Shown: positions 7,851 through 17,065, counted from the first letter of the stretch. The stretch: DNA of 64,000 nucleotides from Verrucomicrobiota bacterium (GCA_017305195.1 JAFKMU010000036.1:62001-126000); one strand, 5' to 3'. The notes: a model not told the origin generated them from the sequence alone. Translations and numbers: made by a program.

Positions 7851-8891
7851 ATGGCAAAGACCGACGAAGCCTCCTCTCCGACAGACGATAAAGCCGCTGC
7901 GCTGCGCAACAAAAACCTGGAGCTTGCTATCCAGCAGATTGAAAAGGATTACGGCAGCGAGGCGATCCGCCGCCTCGGGGATGCCAGCACATCCCCAGTG
8001 GATGTGATCCCCACCGGAAACATTCTCATCGACCGCGCTCTCGGCGTGGGCGGCTTTCCCCGTGGCCGTATCGTGGAAATCTACGGGCCGGAAAGCTCCG
8101 GCAAGACGACGCTCACTCTCACAGCCATCGCCCAGGCGCAGAAGCGCGGCGGTCTGGCCGGCTTCATCGACGTGGAGCACGCGCTCGATCCGTCCTACGC
8201 CCGCAAGCTGGGGGTGAATCTCGATGATCTCCTCGTTTCCCAGCCGAGCTCGGGTGAAGAGGCCCTACGCATCTGTGAAACGCTGGTGCGTTCCAACGCG
8301 CTCGACGTCATCGTCCTCGACTCCGTCGCCGCGCTGGTGACGAAGTCCGAGCTGGAAGGTGAGATCGGCGACGCGGTGGTCGGAGCCCAGGCGCGCCTGA
8401 TGAGCAATGCCCTGCGCAAGCTCACCGCCTTCATCTCCAAGGCCCAGACCGTCTGCGTTTTCACGAACCAGATCCGCGAAAAAATCGGCGTGATGTTTGG
8501 CAACCCGGAGACCACCCCGGGCGGCAAGGCGCTCAAGTTCTACTCCAGCGTCCGCATCGACATCCGCCGCATCGGCGCGATCAAGACCAGCGACGGCACC
8601 GTGACGGGCAACCGCACGAAGGTGAAGGTGGTGAAGAACAAGGTGGCTCCGCCCTTTGCCGAGGCCGAGTTTGACATCATGTACAACGAGGGCATCTCGA
8701 GCACAGGCTCGCTCCTCGACCTGGCCATTGAGAAAAACGTCCTCGAGAAGCGAGGCTCCTGGCTCAGCTACAAGGGCACGCAGCTCGCGCAGGGACGCGA
8801 CGCCGCCAAGGAGGCGCTGAAGAGCGACCCCGAGCTTTACGCCAAAATCGAGGCCGAGGTGCGCGAAGCGCTGGACAAAGACAAGAAGTAA
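7851..8891 (+). CDS. recA: Recombinase RecA
   Basis: I place the start at the ATG at 7851 ([10 protein letters not shown]). The open frame extends further upstream but without RecA similarity. The 346-aa protein carries the Walker A motif GPESSGKTT (residues 79-87), [10 protein letters not shown], the L1/L2 region ([44 protein letters not shown]) and [11 protein letters not shown]. RecA forms filaments on ssDNA for strand exchange and LexA co-proteolysis. It is transcribed alone, divergently from the toxin-antitoxin pair. A hairpin follows at 8913-8942. Confidence 0.97.
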   Translation: MAKTDEASSPTDDKAAALRNKNLELAIQQIEKDYGSEAIRRLGDASTSPVDVIPTGNILIDRALGVGGFPRGRIVEIYGPESSGKTTLTLTAIAQAQKRGGLAGFIDVEHALDPSYARKLGVNLDDLLVSQPSSGEEALRICETLVRSNALDVIVLDSVAALVTKSELEGEIGDAVVGAQARLMSNALRKLTAFISKAQTVCVFTNQIREKIGVMFGNPETTPGGKALKFYSSVRIDIRRIGAIKTSDGTVTGNRTKVKVVKNKVAPPFAEAEFDIMYNEGISSTGSLLDLAIEKNVLEKRGSWLSYKGTQLAQGRDAAKEALKSDPELYAKIEAEVREALDKDKK

Positions 8892-8912
8892 GCTTCCTTA
8901 CATCGTCGTGGG

Positions 8913-8942
8913 GCACGGGCGGCCAGGTGGTCACACCCGTGC
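8913..8942 (+). terminator. Possible terminator-like hairpin after recA
   Basis: GCACGGG (8913-8919) is the reverse complement of CCCGTGC (8936-8942). Inside it, CCA-GG-TGG can extend pairing. It begins 22 nt after the recA stop. There is no T-tract directly after the stem (a short TTTT occurs 16 nt on), so it may be a stability hairpin rather than an efficient terminator. Confidence 0.35.
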
Positions 8943-8990
8943 AGTCGCGCATTGATCTTTTCCGGCAAAATCCCTATTTCGATTACCACA

Positions 8991-9491
8991 ATGAAAAAGC
9001 TGTTAACCGTAGCTGCTGCACTGGCGCTCGTGCTGAGCTTCGACTCCTGCAAAAAGAAGGAAAACAATCAATTCGCCGGTGTTGATGGCGACTACGTGAC
9101 GGGCACCCCGCTGCCGGACCGCATCGAGGGCTCGAACTTCTTCGGCGGCAACGTCCAGCGCGGCCAGTTCGCTCCGGTTTACTTCGGCTACGACAGCTTT
9201 TCGGTTTCCGACTCCGAGCTGATCAAGCTCGAGAAGGTGGCGACCGCGATGAAGAGCATCAACAAGACGCTCATCATCGCCGGTTTCACCGACGAGCGCG
9301 GCACGGAGGAGTACAACCGCGGACTCGGCGAGAAGCGCGCCGGAGCCGTTCGCGATGCGCTCATCTCGATGGGCGTGAGCGGATCGAAGATCCAGACCGT
9401 CAGCTTCGGTGAAGAAATGCCGGCCGATCCCGGCAGTGGCGAGTCCGCCTGGGCTCTTAATCGTCGCGCCGAGTTCGGCGTCGTCAAGTAA
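8991..9491 (+). CDS. pal: Peptidoglycan-associated lipoprotein (OmpA-C domain, Pal-like)
   Basis: The start is taken at the ATG at 8991, giving an immediate signal sequence (MKKLLTVAAALALVLSF) ending at DSC, a weak lipobox with the modified Cys near residue 20. Residues about 60-166 form an OmpA-C domain: VYFGYDSFSVSDSE, GFTDERGTEEYNRGLGEKRAGAVRDALISMGV and ALNRRAEF match Pal and bind diaminopimelate in peptidoglycan. Pal anchors the outer membrane to the wall and works with TolB. A tolB gene lies 18 kb away, so there is no tol-pal operon here. Confidence 0.9.
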   Translation: MKKLLTVAAALALVLSFDSCKKKENNQFAGVDGDYVTGTPLPDRIEGSNFFGGNVQRGQFAPVYFGYDSFSVSDSELIKLEKVATAMKSINKTLIIAGFTDERGTEEYNRGLGEKRAGAVRDALISMGVSGSKIQTVSFGEEMPADPGSGESAWALNRRAEFGVVK

Positions 9492-9499
9492 GGCGCGCC

Positions 9500-10693
9500 G
9501 TGGGCGTGCCCCTTCTTGACCTTCCGCGTCAGCACGAGCGGGTCCGTACCGCCGTCGCTGACGGAGTCGCTGCAGTCTTTGCCTCGCAGCAGTTCATCCT
9601 CGGCAAGACGGTCGAGGATTTCGAAAAGAGTTTCGCCGAGCTGATCGGCGTGCCGCATGCCGTGGGCATGTCGTCCGGCACGGATGCCCAGCTCGCCATC
9701 CTGATGGCGATGGGCATCGGCGAGGGCGACGCGGTCATCACGACCCCGTATACCTTCTTTGCCACGGCGGGCTGTATTCATCGCGTGGGCGCGGAGACGG
9801 TGTTCATCGACATCGACCCCTCCACCTATCTCATCGACCTCACACTCCTTGAGCAGTATCTGGAGTCCCGCCAGCGGGACGACGAGGGGTTTCTGCTCAC
9901 AGACAAGGGCGCGCGGATCAAGGCGATCATCCCGGTGCATCTCTTCGGCGTCTGTGTGGCGGCGGATGTGTTGCAAAACCTGAGCGCAAAATACTCGGTG
10001 CCGATCATCGAAGACGCGGCGCAGGCCGTGGGCGCGGAGTTTCGCTCCTGGACCACGGGTGAGATGTCGCGAGCGGGCGCCATCGGTGATTCCGCCTACT
10101 TCAGCTTTTTCCCGACGAAGAACCTCGGCGCGGCCGGGGATGCGGGCATCAGCGTCTGCAAGGACGCCGATTTCGCCAACAAGCTCCGCCTCGTGCGCAA
10201 TCACGGGATGGAGCAGCGGTACTACCATCGCATGGTGGGAGGCAACTTCCGCCTGGACGCGCTCCAAGCCGCTGTGCTGCTGGCCAAGATGCCTCTCGTC
10301 CATGAATGGAACTCCGAGCGGCGCGGCAACGCGACCGACTATCGCGATGGCTTCACGGCTGCCGGGTTGCTCGACTTTGTCACCCTACCCGCCGAGCCAT
10401 GGTATGGCCGCGCGGTGGAGAATCATCACATCTATCACCAGTACGTCCTGCGCGCTCATCGCCGCGACGAACTGATGGCCCATCTCCAGGCGCACAAGAT
10501 CGGCTGCGCGGTGTATTACCCCGTCCCGCTCCATCGTCAGGAGTGCTTTGCCTACCTCGGCTACGAGGAAGGCAGCCTGCCTCATGCCGAGGCGGCGGCG
10601 CGCGAGACGATCGCCCTGCCGATTTTCGCGGAGCTTCGCTCCGAGGAGATCAAGGAAGTGGTCGATACGATCGCGAAGTTCTACAAAGGGTAG
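9500..10693 (+). CDS. DegT/DnrJ/EryC1/StrS family PLP-dependent sugar aminotransferase
   Basis: This 397-aa protein has the sugar aminotransferase fold. N-terminal VPLLDLPRQH is followed by SSGTDAQLAILMAMGIGEGDAVITTPYTFFATA, IPVHLFGVC, EDAAQAVGAE (PLP-ring Asp) and FFPTKNLGAAGDAG, which holds the Schiff-base Lys. Such enzymes transfer an amino group to a nucleotide-linked keto-sugar during surface-polysaccharide or cell-wall sugar synthesis; the substrate cannot be read from the sequence. I chose the GTG at 9500 because AAGG precedes it at good spacing. It follows pal by 8 nt and may share its transcript. Confidence 0.9.
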   Translation: MGVPLLDLPRQHERVRTAVADGVAAVFASQQFILGKTVEDFEKSFAELIGVPHAVGMSSGTDAQLAILMAMGIGEGDAVITTPYTFFATAGCIHRVGAETVFIDIDPSTYLIDLTLLEQYLESRQRDDEGFLLTDKGARIKAIIPVHLFGVCVAADVLQNLSAKYSVPIIEDAAQAVGAEFRSWTTGEMSRAGAIGDSAYFSFFPTKNLGAAGDAGISVCKDADFANKLRLVRNHGMEQRYYHRMVGGNFRLDALQAAVLLAKMPLVHEWNSERRGNATDYRDGFTAAGLLDFVTLPAEPWYGRAVENHHIYHQYVLRAHRRDELMAHLQAHKIGCAVYYPVPLHRQECFAYLGYEEGSLPHAEAAARETIALPIFAELRSEEIKEVVDTIAKFYKG

Positions 10694-10709
10694 AGAGGCA
10701 TCGCTCCTT

Positions 10710-10822
10710 CGTAGGGTCGGCGTCCCGCCGACCCGCTCGGAGGAAAAACTCAACCCGGAGAGGGAACGGTTTTCGATATCGACAGCCGCACTTGCAAGGC
10801 CGGCGGGACGCAGCCCCTACGG
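10710..10822. repeat. REP-like inverted repeat pair (REPIN/MITE-like element)
   Basis: The 21-nt arm at 10710-10730 (core GTAGGGTCGGCGTCCCGCC) is repeated in inverse orientation at 10801-10821 with 19 of 21 positions matching, separated by about 70 bp. It fills the gap between the convergent degT and thiD genes. The arms have the look of intergenic palindromic repeats dispersed in GC-rich genomes. I saw no second copy in this window. The arms could also act as a bidirectional terminator-like structure. Confidence 0.6.
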
Positions 10823-10824
10823 AC

Positions 10825-11622
10825 TTACGCCGGGAAATGCCGTAGGGCAGTCACGCCGTCCCAGCGGTGGGATTGGCGGATGGCGGCGGTGATGTAGTCC
10901 TTCGCGGTGGCGACTGCTTGGGAAAGTGATAGGCCCTTGGCCAGATTGGCGGCGATCGCGGAGGAGTACGTACAACCTGTGCCGTGGGTTTCCACGTTGG
11001 GTACGAAGGGTGCGGCGAATTCCTCGAATCCGTTCTCCGTGGCGAGGAAATCGATGGCAGTGCGCCCGCGCAGGTGGCCGCCTTTGAGCAGGAAGGCGGT
11101 GCCATAGCGGTCGACGAGCGCACGACCTGCTTCCTTCATTTTCTCCAGCGAATTGGTCTCGCGTCCGGAAAGCATGGCGAGTTCGTCGAGATTGGGGGTG
11201 ACCAGGGTGGCGCGACCGAGGAGGAGGGATTCGTAGGCGAGGATGGCCGATTTTTTCAACAGAGGGTCTCCACTGGTGGCGACCATGACGGGATCGACGA
11301 CGACGGGACCTTTGTAGAGATCGAGATTCTCCGCGACCTCCTCGATGATGGCAGTCGAGTAGAGCATCCCTGTCTTGACTGCGCCAACCGGAAACGCCTC
11401 CAGGCTCAGGGCGATCTGCTCGCCGACGATCTCGGGTTTGACCGGCTGGATGGCTGTGACTTTGCCCGGGATCTCCGCCACCACGCAGGTGATCGTGGTG
11501 AGGCCGTAGACGCCGAAGTGGGAGAACGACTTGAGATCGGCCTGAATGCCGGCTCCGGCACTGTTGTCGGAACCGGCGATGGTCAGGGCGACCGGCGTGG
11601 CGCGCTTAGCGTTCTTCGCCAC
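10825..11622 (-). CDS. thiD: Hydroxymethylpyrimidine/phosphomethylpyrimidine kinase
   Basis: The 265-aa protein has the ribokinase-like fold of ThiD: VALTIAGSDNSAGAGIQADLKSF near the N-terminus, AVKTGMLYS, VVDPVMVATSGDPLL, VTPNLDEL and ETHGTGCTYSSAIAANLA with the catalytic Asp/Gly loop region. It phosphorylates HMP and HMP-P in thiamine biosynthesis. Its start overlaps the 3' end of the upstream metallopeptidase by 17 nt, so the two are probably co-transcribed. No other thi gene is nearby. Confidence 0.93.
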   Translation of the reverse strand: MAKNAKRATPVALTIAGSDNSAGAGIQADLKSFSHFGVYGLTTITCVVAEIPGKVTAIQPVKPEIVGEQIALSLEAFPVGAVKTGMLYSTAIIEEVAENLDLYKGPVVVDPVMVATSGDPLLKKSAILAYESLLLGRATLVTPNLDELAMLSGRETNSLEKMKEAGRALVDRYGTAFLLKGGHLRGRTAIDFLATENGFEEFAAPFVPNVETHGTGCTYSSAIAANLAKGLSLSQAVATAKDYITAAIRQSHRWDGVTALRHFPA

Positions 11623-12301
11623 GGTTGCCGGTCAGGATGAGGACGTAATACAGAAGCTGGCCGAGCACGGCGACGAATGCGGCGACATAGGTGAGCGCGG
11701 CGGCATCGAGCACCTTGTTGACTCCTCCGGCTTCCGTGCCGGGGCTGATCATGCCCATCTGCTGGAGGATCACCTTGGCCCGGCGGGAGGCGTCAAACTC
11801 CACCGGCAGCGTGATGAGCTGGAAGAGCGCGAGCACCGCGTAACAGACCGCAGCGATCATGATGACCTTCATGCCGAGGGCAGGGACAAACAGACCGGCC
11901 AGGATGATGACCGGCAGGATGTTTGAAACCACCATGGTCAGCGGCACGATCGCCATGCGCCAATGCAGTGGTGCATAACGTTTCGCGTCCTGGATGGCGT
12001 GACCGCACTCGTGGGCGGCGATGCCGAGGGCGGCGACCGACGGGGTATTGTACACGTCCGTGGACAGGCAAAGGCGCTTGTGCGTCGGGTCGTAGTGATC
12101 ACCGAGCATGTCGTTGATCTCGAGGACTTCGACATCGTTGATGTTGGCTGCGCGCAGGATTTCGCGCGCCGCCTGGGCGCCGGTGACGCCCGACGACGCG
12201 GCTACCTGGCTCCAACGATTGAATGCGCCTTTGACCCGCATCTGAGCCCAGAGGCCAAGCAGGATCGGTACACCAATAAGTAGAATCCAAAGCATGATCA
12301 T
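11606..12301 (-). CDS. Membrane zinc metallopeptidase (YugP-like, neutral zinc metallopeptidase family)
   Basis: This 231-aa protein starts with a transmembrane helix (MIMLWILLIGVPILLGLWAQ). HECGH (in AAHECGHAIQDA) is the HExxH zinc-protease motif, and VEFDASRRAKVIL supplies the downstream Glu/Asp region conserved in YugP. Further hydrophobic segments at about residues 120-170 and 205-227 place it in the inner membrane. The physiological substrate is unknown for the family. It overlaps thiD, with which it seems to form a two-gene operon. Confidence 0.85.
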   Translation of the reverse strand: MIMLWILLIGVPILLGLWAQMRVKGAFNRWSQVAASSGVTGAQAAREILRAANINDVEVLEINDMLGDHYDPTHKRLCLSTDVYNTPSVAALGIAAHECGHAIQDAKRYAPLHWRMAIVPLTMVVSNILPVIILAGLFVPALGMKVIMIAAVCYAVLALFQLITLPVEFDASRRAKVILQQMGMISPGTEAGGVNKVLDAAALTYVAAFVAVLGQLLYYVLILTGNRGEER

Positions 12302-12426
12302 AGCGGTCGGAAAGTTATCTCGGTTCTTCAGACAATCAACCGAAACTGGATGTTCATCAAATCCGGCGCTCCCTGGCGGCCGGATCGGGGTGTTTCGCTC
12401 GGTGAAGCCTTCGGTTCAGTAACCTG

Positions 12427-13551
12427 CTACGCGAGCTCGAACGGCTTCGGATATCTCGTCAGGAGCTTGCAGCCGGTGTCCGTGACGACGACCACATCCT
12501 CGTGGCGGACACCGCCGACGCCGGGCCAGTAGATGCCGGGTTCCACGGTGAAGACCTGTCCGGGCTGGAAGGTGGCGGCAGCGAAGCGGGGCTCCTCGTG
12601 AATCTCCAGCCCGAGGCCATGCCCGGTGCCGTGGAAGAACCCATGCCAGCGTCCATCACGAATCTCGGTCGGGTACCCTTGCTCGGCGAAGTACGCCTTG
12701 ATGCCGTTGTGAATCTCGATGCCGGCGACGCCAGGGCGAATGGCCTTGAGTGCGAACTTCTGGGCGGCGAGGCAAGTCTCCCAAATCCTGAGCTGGGCAT
12801 CACTGGCCCGGCCGCGCAGGACGGTGCGGGTGATGTCGCCGTAGTATCCAGACCCGGCGGCACGCGGGAAAATGTCGAGGATGATGAGCTGATGGGCAAG
12901 CATCGGGCCGTGTCCCCGCTCGTGCGGGTCGCATGCGGCATCGCCACAGGCCACGATGGTGTCGCCTCGCGCCTCGCCTCCGGCGCGAACCACGGCAATT
13001 TCCATCTCGGTGCGGAGGATTTCCGAGGTCAGAGTTTTTCCACCCCAGAGGAGCTTGTGGTCCTTACGAATCTCGGAAGCCCTGAGGATTTCCTCGGCGC
13101 GGGCGAGACCGGCTTCCGCGATGCGGTTGGCTGCCGTGAGGGCTTTGATTTCGTCGGGCGTCTTGAAGACGCGCTCCGGCCAGAGCGTCGACAGGGCGGG
13201 AGTGGTCTTTACACCTTCCTTCTGGAGATTGGTGGCGATGAGGTGGGGAAAGTCGGCGGGCACCTCAACGCGGGTGATGCGCCGGGACTTGAGGAAACGT
13301 GCAACGACCTGTGCGATGGAAGGGCGGGCCTTCTTTTTGCCCTGTATCTCCCTTTCCAGCGCGGAGTAGGAAAGCACCTCGTCGACCTGGGCATCGCGGC
13401 GGCCGCGGTCGATCTCGAGGTCGCTCAGGAGGAGCGTTTTATTGCCCTCGACCTCCAACAGAACAAAGGCGTCGGGCGCGCGGAACCGGGTGGCGTACAG
13501 GATGTCGGCGTTCGATTCGCTGGCGGCGATGATCAATTTTGCGCGTTTCAC
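12427..13551 (-). CDS. M24-family aminopeptidase (Xaa-Pro peptidase-like)
   Basis: The C-terminal creatinase/pita-bread domain has the metal ligands: ILDIFPRAAGSGYYGDITRT (two Asp), HGTGHGLGLEIHEEP (His) and VFTVEPGIY plus GVRHEDVVVV (two Glu). The N-terminal half is a creatinase-N-like domain. The enzyme should remove N-terminal residues, possibly before proline. I prefer the GTG at 13551 (VKRAKLIIAASES) over the in-frame GTG at 13599, which would overlap the divergent prmA; this gives 374 aa. The start remains uncertain and no clear ribosome-binding site was seen for either. Confidence 0.85.
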   Translation of the reverse strand: MKRAKLIIAASESNADILYATRFRAPDAFVLLEVEGNKTLLLSDLEIDRGRRDAQVDEVLSYSALEREIQGKKKARPSIAQVVARFLKSRRITRVEVPADFPHLIATNLQKEGVKTTPALSTLWPERVFKTPDEIKALTAANRIAEAGLARAEEILRASEIRKDHKLLWGGKTLTSEILRTEMEIAVVRAGGEARGDTIVACGDAACDPHERGHGPMLAHQLIILDIFPRAAGSGYYGDITRTVLRGRASDAQLRIWETCLAAQKFALKAIRPGVAGIEIHNGIKAYFAEQGYPTEIRDGRWHGFFHGTGHGLGLEIHEEPRFAAATFQPGQVFTVEPGIYWPGVGGVRHEDVVVVTDTGCKLLTRYPKPFELA

Positions 13552-13563
13552 GATGGAGGAATT

Positions 13564-14433
13564 GTGCTCAAGGTACCACGCGTGATCAAGAACCTCCACC
13601 GATGGACCCGCCTCAGCTCGCAGAAGTGGGAAGATGCCTGGACGGAACGCCTGCGGTTCCTCGATCCCGAGCGGGTCGTGATGCTGACGTGGCCCAATTC
13701 GCGTGCGCTGAAGATCGAGGTCTACTGTGATGAGGCGACATCGAAGCGGCTGATAAAGAGTTTCGGTGGACGTGCGATCAAGGTGGCCCCCGAGGCCTTC
13801 ACCGGCACACCCTCCGCGCCGCGCGCGCCGCTGGCTATCCGGGGCAAGCTCAAGGTGTACTCCGACGAGCCGTCATGGCGGGAGTGGAAGGATTCGGGGC
13901 GCAAGCCGCCGGGCATCCTGATTCCGGCCGGGATGGCCTTTGGCACGGGCGAGCATGCGACGACGGCGACCTGTCTGCGCTTCCTGGCGGATGTGGCGGC
14001 GGAGTTGCCGAGAGATTTTGCGGCACTCGATCTGGGCGCGGGAAGTGGAATTCTCGCCGTGGCCGCCGAGGCGCTGGGCGCGGGAGCAGTCAGTGCGATC
14101 GACTATGATCCGGCGGCGGTACGCATCACGCGCCAGAATGCAAAGAGCAATGGCTGCCGCCGCGTGAAATCAGCTCAGGGCGACGCGTTGGAATTCAACG
14201 AGCGAGGTCAGTACGACCTTGTGATGGCCAATCTTTTCAGCGAAGTCCTCATCTCCGTCGCGCCCCGCATCGTGCGGGCGCTGAAGCGCAAAGGCGTGCT
14301 GATTTTCTCCGGTGTGCTGCGCAAGCAGGCGGAGGAAGTCGTGGCGGCTTTCGAGGCGAGGGGACTTTCCAAGCCCCGCATCGTCACCCGGGGAAAGTGG
14401 TGCGCGGGAATTTGCTTCAAGGGACAAAAGTAA
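13564..14433 (+). CDS. prmA: Ribosomal protein L11 methyltransferase
   Basis: From the GTG at 13564, with GGAGGA immediately before it, the protein is 289 aa. PrmA hallmarks are clear: IPAGMAFGTGEHATTATCLRFL, the SAM site LDLGAGSGILAVAAEALGA, AIDYDPAAV, and the substrate loop VMANLFSEVLI (N-x-x-x-x-x-L motif, often NILA in others). It methylates L11 in the cytoplasm. An alternative GTG at 13582 lacks a ribosome-binding site. The gene is divergent from the M24 peptidase with only about 12 nt between the chosen starts. Confidence 0.9.
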   Translation: MLKVPRVIKNLHRWTRLSSQKWEDAWTERLRFLDPERVVMLTWPNSRALKIEVYCDEATSKRLIKSFGGRAIKVAPEAFTGTPSAPRAPLAIRGKLKVYSDEPSWREWKDSGRKPPGILIPAGMAFGTGEHATTATCLRFLADVAAELPRDFAALDLGAGSGILAVAAEALGAGAVSAIDYDPAAVRITRQNAKSNGCRRVKSAQGDALEFNERGQYDLVMANLFSEVLISVAPRIVRALKRKGVLIFSGVLRKQAEEVVAAFEARGLSKPRIVTRGKWCAGICFKGQK

Positions 14434-14474
14434 GTTTCGTCCCGGTCGGATCAACATTCGTCATCAGGACGCAA

Positions 14475-14507
14475 AAAAAGCCGGAGTCCGCTGAACTCCG
14501 GCTTTTT
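14475..14507. terminator. Bidirectional intrinsic terminator
   Basis: AAAAAGCCGGAGT (14475-14487) pairs with ACTCCGGCTTTTT (14495-14507) over 13 bp with a 7-nt loop. The T-run on one side and A-run on the other allow termination in both directions. It lies between the convergent prmA and the deacetylase gene. Confidence 0.92.
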
Positions 14508-14530
14508 GCGTGATTGAATGCCGAGCGAGC

Positions 14531-15733
14531 TTAGCTCTGCGGAGCAGGGGCGGCGGTCGGGTCGTACTTGAAGGTCCAGCGGGTCTCGATTTTCCGACCA
14601 TCGGCGGTGGCCGAGATGATGACGGTGACTTCGCTGGAGCGGATCTTTTGCTGCATCTTGTACGAGACGGTCTTGGTGGCCGGATCGTAGGTAGCCGGGA
14701 CCGCGCCGAGACCGCTGACGCGCATGACGACGGATTTCGGGTCGATCTTGCCCAGTGAAGCGAGGTTGGCTTTGATCTCGGGTTCCGCGGTGGTGACAGT
14801 CTCGCCCTCGGCGGGAATGGTCACCATGGCGGCGCTGGCCGGGATGGCGGTGATGCCTTCCACTCCGGCAGGAGCGGCCGCACCCGGGCTAAAGGCGATC
14901 GCTTTCTGGAAGACGTCGGGCTTGGTGGATTCGATGGCGTAGCGGCCCTGCATGACGGGATCGCCGCCGAAGCCGAGGTGCTGGCCATAGACGGTGAAGG
15001 CCGCTTCGTACCCGGTGTCCGTGGCGATCTTGCGTACCAGTTCATTGTGCATGCCGTACGGGTAGGCGAGGGTCTTGATCTGGATGCCGAGCTTCTGCTC
15101 CAGGATCTGCTTGGAGCGCTCGAGTTCATCCTTTACCCACGCCTCGTACTGTTCCGGCGTGCGGCCTTTTTTGCCGGTGAGAGCGGTATGAGAAACCGTG
15201 TGGCTGCCGATGTCGACTCCGGCATCACGCATCTCGGCGAGCTGCTCCCACGTCATGGACTGGCCGCCGGACTTCGGTCCGCCCTTCACGTAATCCGTGT
15301 AGATGAACATGGTGAAGGGATAGCCGAACTTCTGAAGGATCGGCCAGGCGGTGGTGTACCCGGAGACATAGCCGTCATCGATGGTGACGACGGCGGCCTT
15401 GGACGGGATGTTCTTTTCTCCGCGACGCCAGGCGAGGAAGTCCTCCATGGGGATGACCTCGATGCCCTGGTCCTTGAGAGCCTGCATCTGCGCCTCGAAA
15501 TCCTGCGGCGAGATCGAGAGGCTGTCCTTCGGCTTCTGGTCGAAGCGATGGTAGCACAGCACGATCACGCGGGCGGTTTTGTCGATCACGACCGGAGTGG
15601 GCGTGGGCTCGGGTGTGGGAGCCGGGGTCGCGGTGGGGGCCGGAGTCGGCTCGGGAGCCGGGGCCGGAGCGGATTTCTTGCAGCCGGAGAGCGCGAGGGC
15701 CGCCATGGCCACGGCGATGAGACATTTACGCAT
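14531..15733 (-). CDS. Polysaccharide deacetylase lipoprotein
   Basis: The 400-aa protein starts MRKCLIAVAMAALALSGCKK, a lipoprotein signal with Cys at about residue 18. A Pro/Thr/Ala-rich linker follows (residues 23-50). The NodB-type domain (about 55-280) has VIVLCYHRF, VTIDDGYVSGY (catalytic and metal-binding Asp), DIGSHTVSHTAL (two metal His) and LAYPYGMHN. It probably removes acetyl groups from a surface polysaccharide or peptidoglycan. The last 100 residues resemble an Ig-like beta domain. It lies 33 nt after purB and ends at a terminator. Confidence 0.9.
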   Translation of the reverse strand: MRKCLIAVAMAALALSGCKKSAPAPAPEPTPAPTATPAPTPEPTPTPVVIDKTARVIVLCYHRFDQKPKDSLSISPQDFEAQMQALKDQGIEVIPMEDFLAWRRGEKNIPSKAAVVTIDDGYVSGYTTAWPILQKFGYPFTMFIYTDYVKGGPKSGGQSMTWEQLAEMRDAGVDIGSHTVSHTALTGKKGRTPEQYEAWVKDELERSKQILEQKLGIQIKTLAYPYGMHNELVRKIATDTGYEAAFTVYGQHLGFGGDPVMQGRYAIESTKPDVFQKAIAFSPGAAAPAGVEGITAIPASAAMVTIPAEGETVTTAEPEIKANLASLGKIDPKSVVMRVSGLGAVPATYDPATKTVSYKMQQKIRSSEVTVIISATADGRKIETRWTFKYDPTAAPAPQS

Positions 15734-15766
15734 AGGATTCGATAGCAGCAGTTTTGTATTGTGCAA

Positions 15767-17065
15767 CTAGCCCTCGATGCCGACGGCGCGGAATTTGTCC
15801 TCGACGAAGCGGAAATGCCGCTCGGGAGCACAGGCGTGGGCGATTTCCTCGGGGCCGAGGTGCTGGGAAACTGTGGGCTCCTGGGCGAGGTTGTCGGCGA
15901 AGTTGCCGCCTTCCTTCCAGGTCTTCATGGCGGCGCGCTGCACGGCCTCGTAGGCGTCCTTACGCTCGAGACCGCGGGCGGTGAGCATGAGGAGAGCAGA
16001 CTGGCTGGCGTAGAGGCCGCGGGTGATGTCCATGTTGCGCCGCATGTTCTCCGGGTAAACCTGGAGGCCGTCGACGAGCTTGCGCAGGAGGACGAGCATA
16101 TAATCCATGAGCGTGCAGGAGTCGGGCAGGATGATGCGCTCGGCGGAGCTGTGGCTGATGTCGCGCTCGTGCCAGAGGGCGACATTCTCCAAGGCCGTCA
16201 TGGCATTTCCGCGAATGACGCGGGCGAGGCCGCTGAGGCGCTCACCGGTGATCGGGTTGCGCTTGTGCGGCATGGCGGAACTGCCTTTCTGGCCGGCGGC
16301 GAAGTATTCCTCGACCTCGAGCACTTCCGTACGCTGGAGGTGACGAAACTCCGTGGCCCAGCGGTCGATCGAGCTGGCGATGAGGGCCAGCACGGTCATG
16401 AACTCCGCATGGCGGTCGCGCTGGATGATCTGGGTCGAGAGAGGGGAGGCCTTGAGGCCGAGCTTCTCGCAGACATGCTTCTCGACGCGCGGGTCGAGGT
16501 GGGCGTGGGTGCCGACGGCGCCGCTGATCTTGCCGACGCGGACGCGCTCGCGCATCTCGCGCAGGCGGTCGATGGAACGGCCAAACTCGTCATACATGAG
16601 GGCCATCTTGAGGCCGAAGGTGATCGGCTCGGCGTGAATGCCGTGGCTGCGGCCGATCATCGGGGTAAACTTGTGCTCGATGGCGCGCTTGGCGATGGCC
16701 TCGCGCAGGGAGATCAGATCTTTCTCCAGGATCTCGCAGGCGGAGTTCATCTGCACGGCCAGCGTGGTGTCGAGCAGGTCGGAAGAGGTCAGGCCTTGGT
16801 GAACCCAGCGGGCGGCGGGACCCACGTGCGTCGCGACTTCCTCCAGGAAGGCGATCACGTCGTGGTTCGTGCGCTTTTCGATTTCGCGGACCTTCTCGAT
16901 GTTGAAAGTGGCCTTGGAGCGAATCGTGACGGCGTCCTCCTTGGGGATTTCTCCGAGGTCGGCCATCGCTTCACAGGCGAGGGTCTCGATTTCGAGCCAG
17001 ATTTCGAGTTTGCGCTGCTCGGTCCAGAGCGAACGCATCTCGGGCAATGAATAACGATCAATCAC
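15767..17065 (-). CDS. purB: Adenylosuccinate lyase
   Basis: The 432-aa enzyme acts twice in purine synthesis (SAICAR to AICAR, adenylosuccinate to AMP). It starts IDRYSLPEMRSLWTEQRKLEIWLEIE. Fumarase/lyase family motifs are HQGLTSSDLLDT, IGRSHGIHAEPITFG and the signature GSSAMPHKRNPI. The start codon is GTG at 17065. That GTG lies in the 3' arm of a 9-bp hairpin (see separate entry) and no ribosome-binding site precedes it, so translation may be controlled. The neighbours are an OsmC protein upstream and the deacetylase downstream. Confidence 0.96.
   Translation of the reverse strand: MIDRYSLPEMRSLWTEQRKLEIWLEIETLACEAMADLGEIPKEDAVTIRSKATFNIEKVREIEKRTNHDVIAFLEEVATHVGPAARWVHQGLTSSDLLDTTLAVQMNSACEILEKDLISLREAIAKRAIEHKFTPMIGRSHGIHAEPITFGLKMALMYDEFGRSIDRLREMRERVRVGKISGAVGTHAHLDPRVEKHVCEKLGLKASPLSTQIIQRDRHAEFMTVLALIASSIDRWATEFRHLQRTEVLEVEEYFAAGQKGSSAMPHKRNPITGERLSGLARVIRGNAMTALENVALWHERDISHSSAERIILPDSCTLMDYMLVLLRKLVDGLQVYPENMRRNMDITRGLYASQSALLMLTARGLERKDAYEAVQRAAMKTWKEGGNFADNLAQEPTVSQHLGPEEIAHACAPERHFRFVEDKFRAVGIEG

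Noticed and set aside
12361..12385. ATCCGGC/GCCGGAT hairpin as terminator of the M24 peptidase gene
   Set aside because: No T-run follows on the minus strand; the stem is short with an 11-nt loop.
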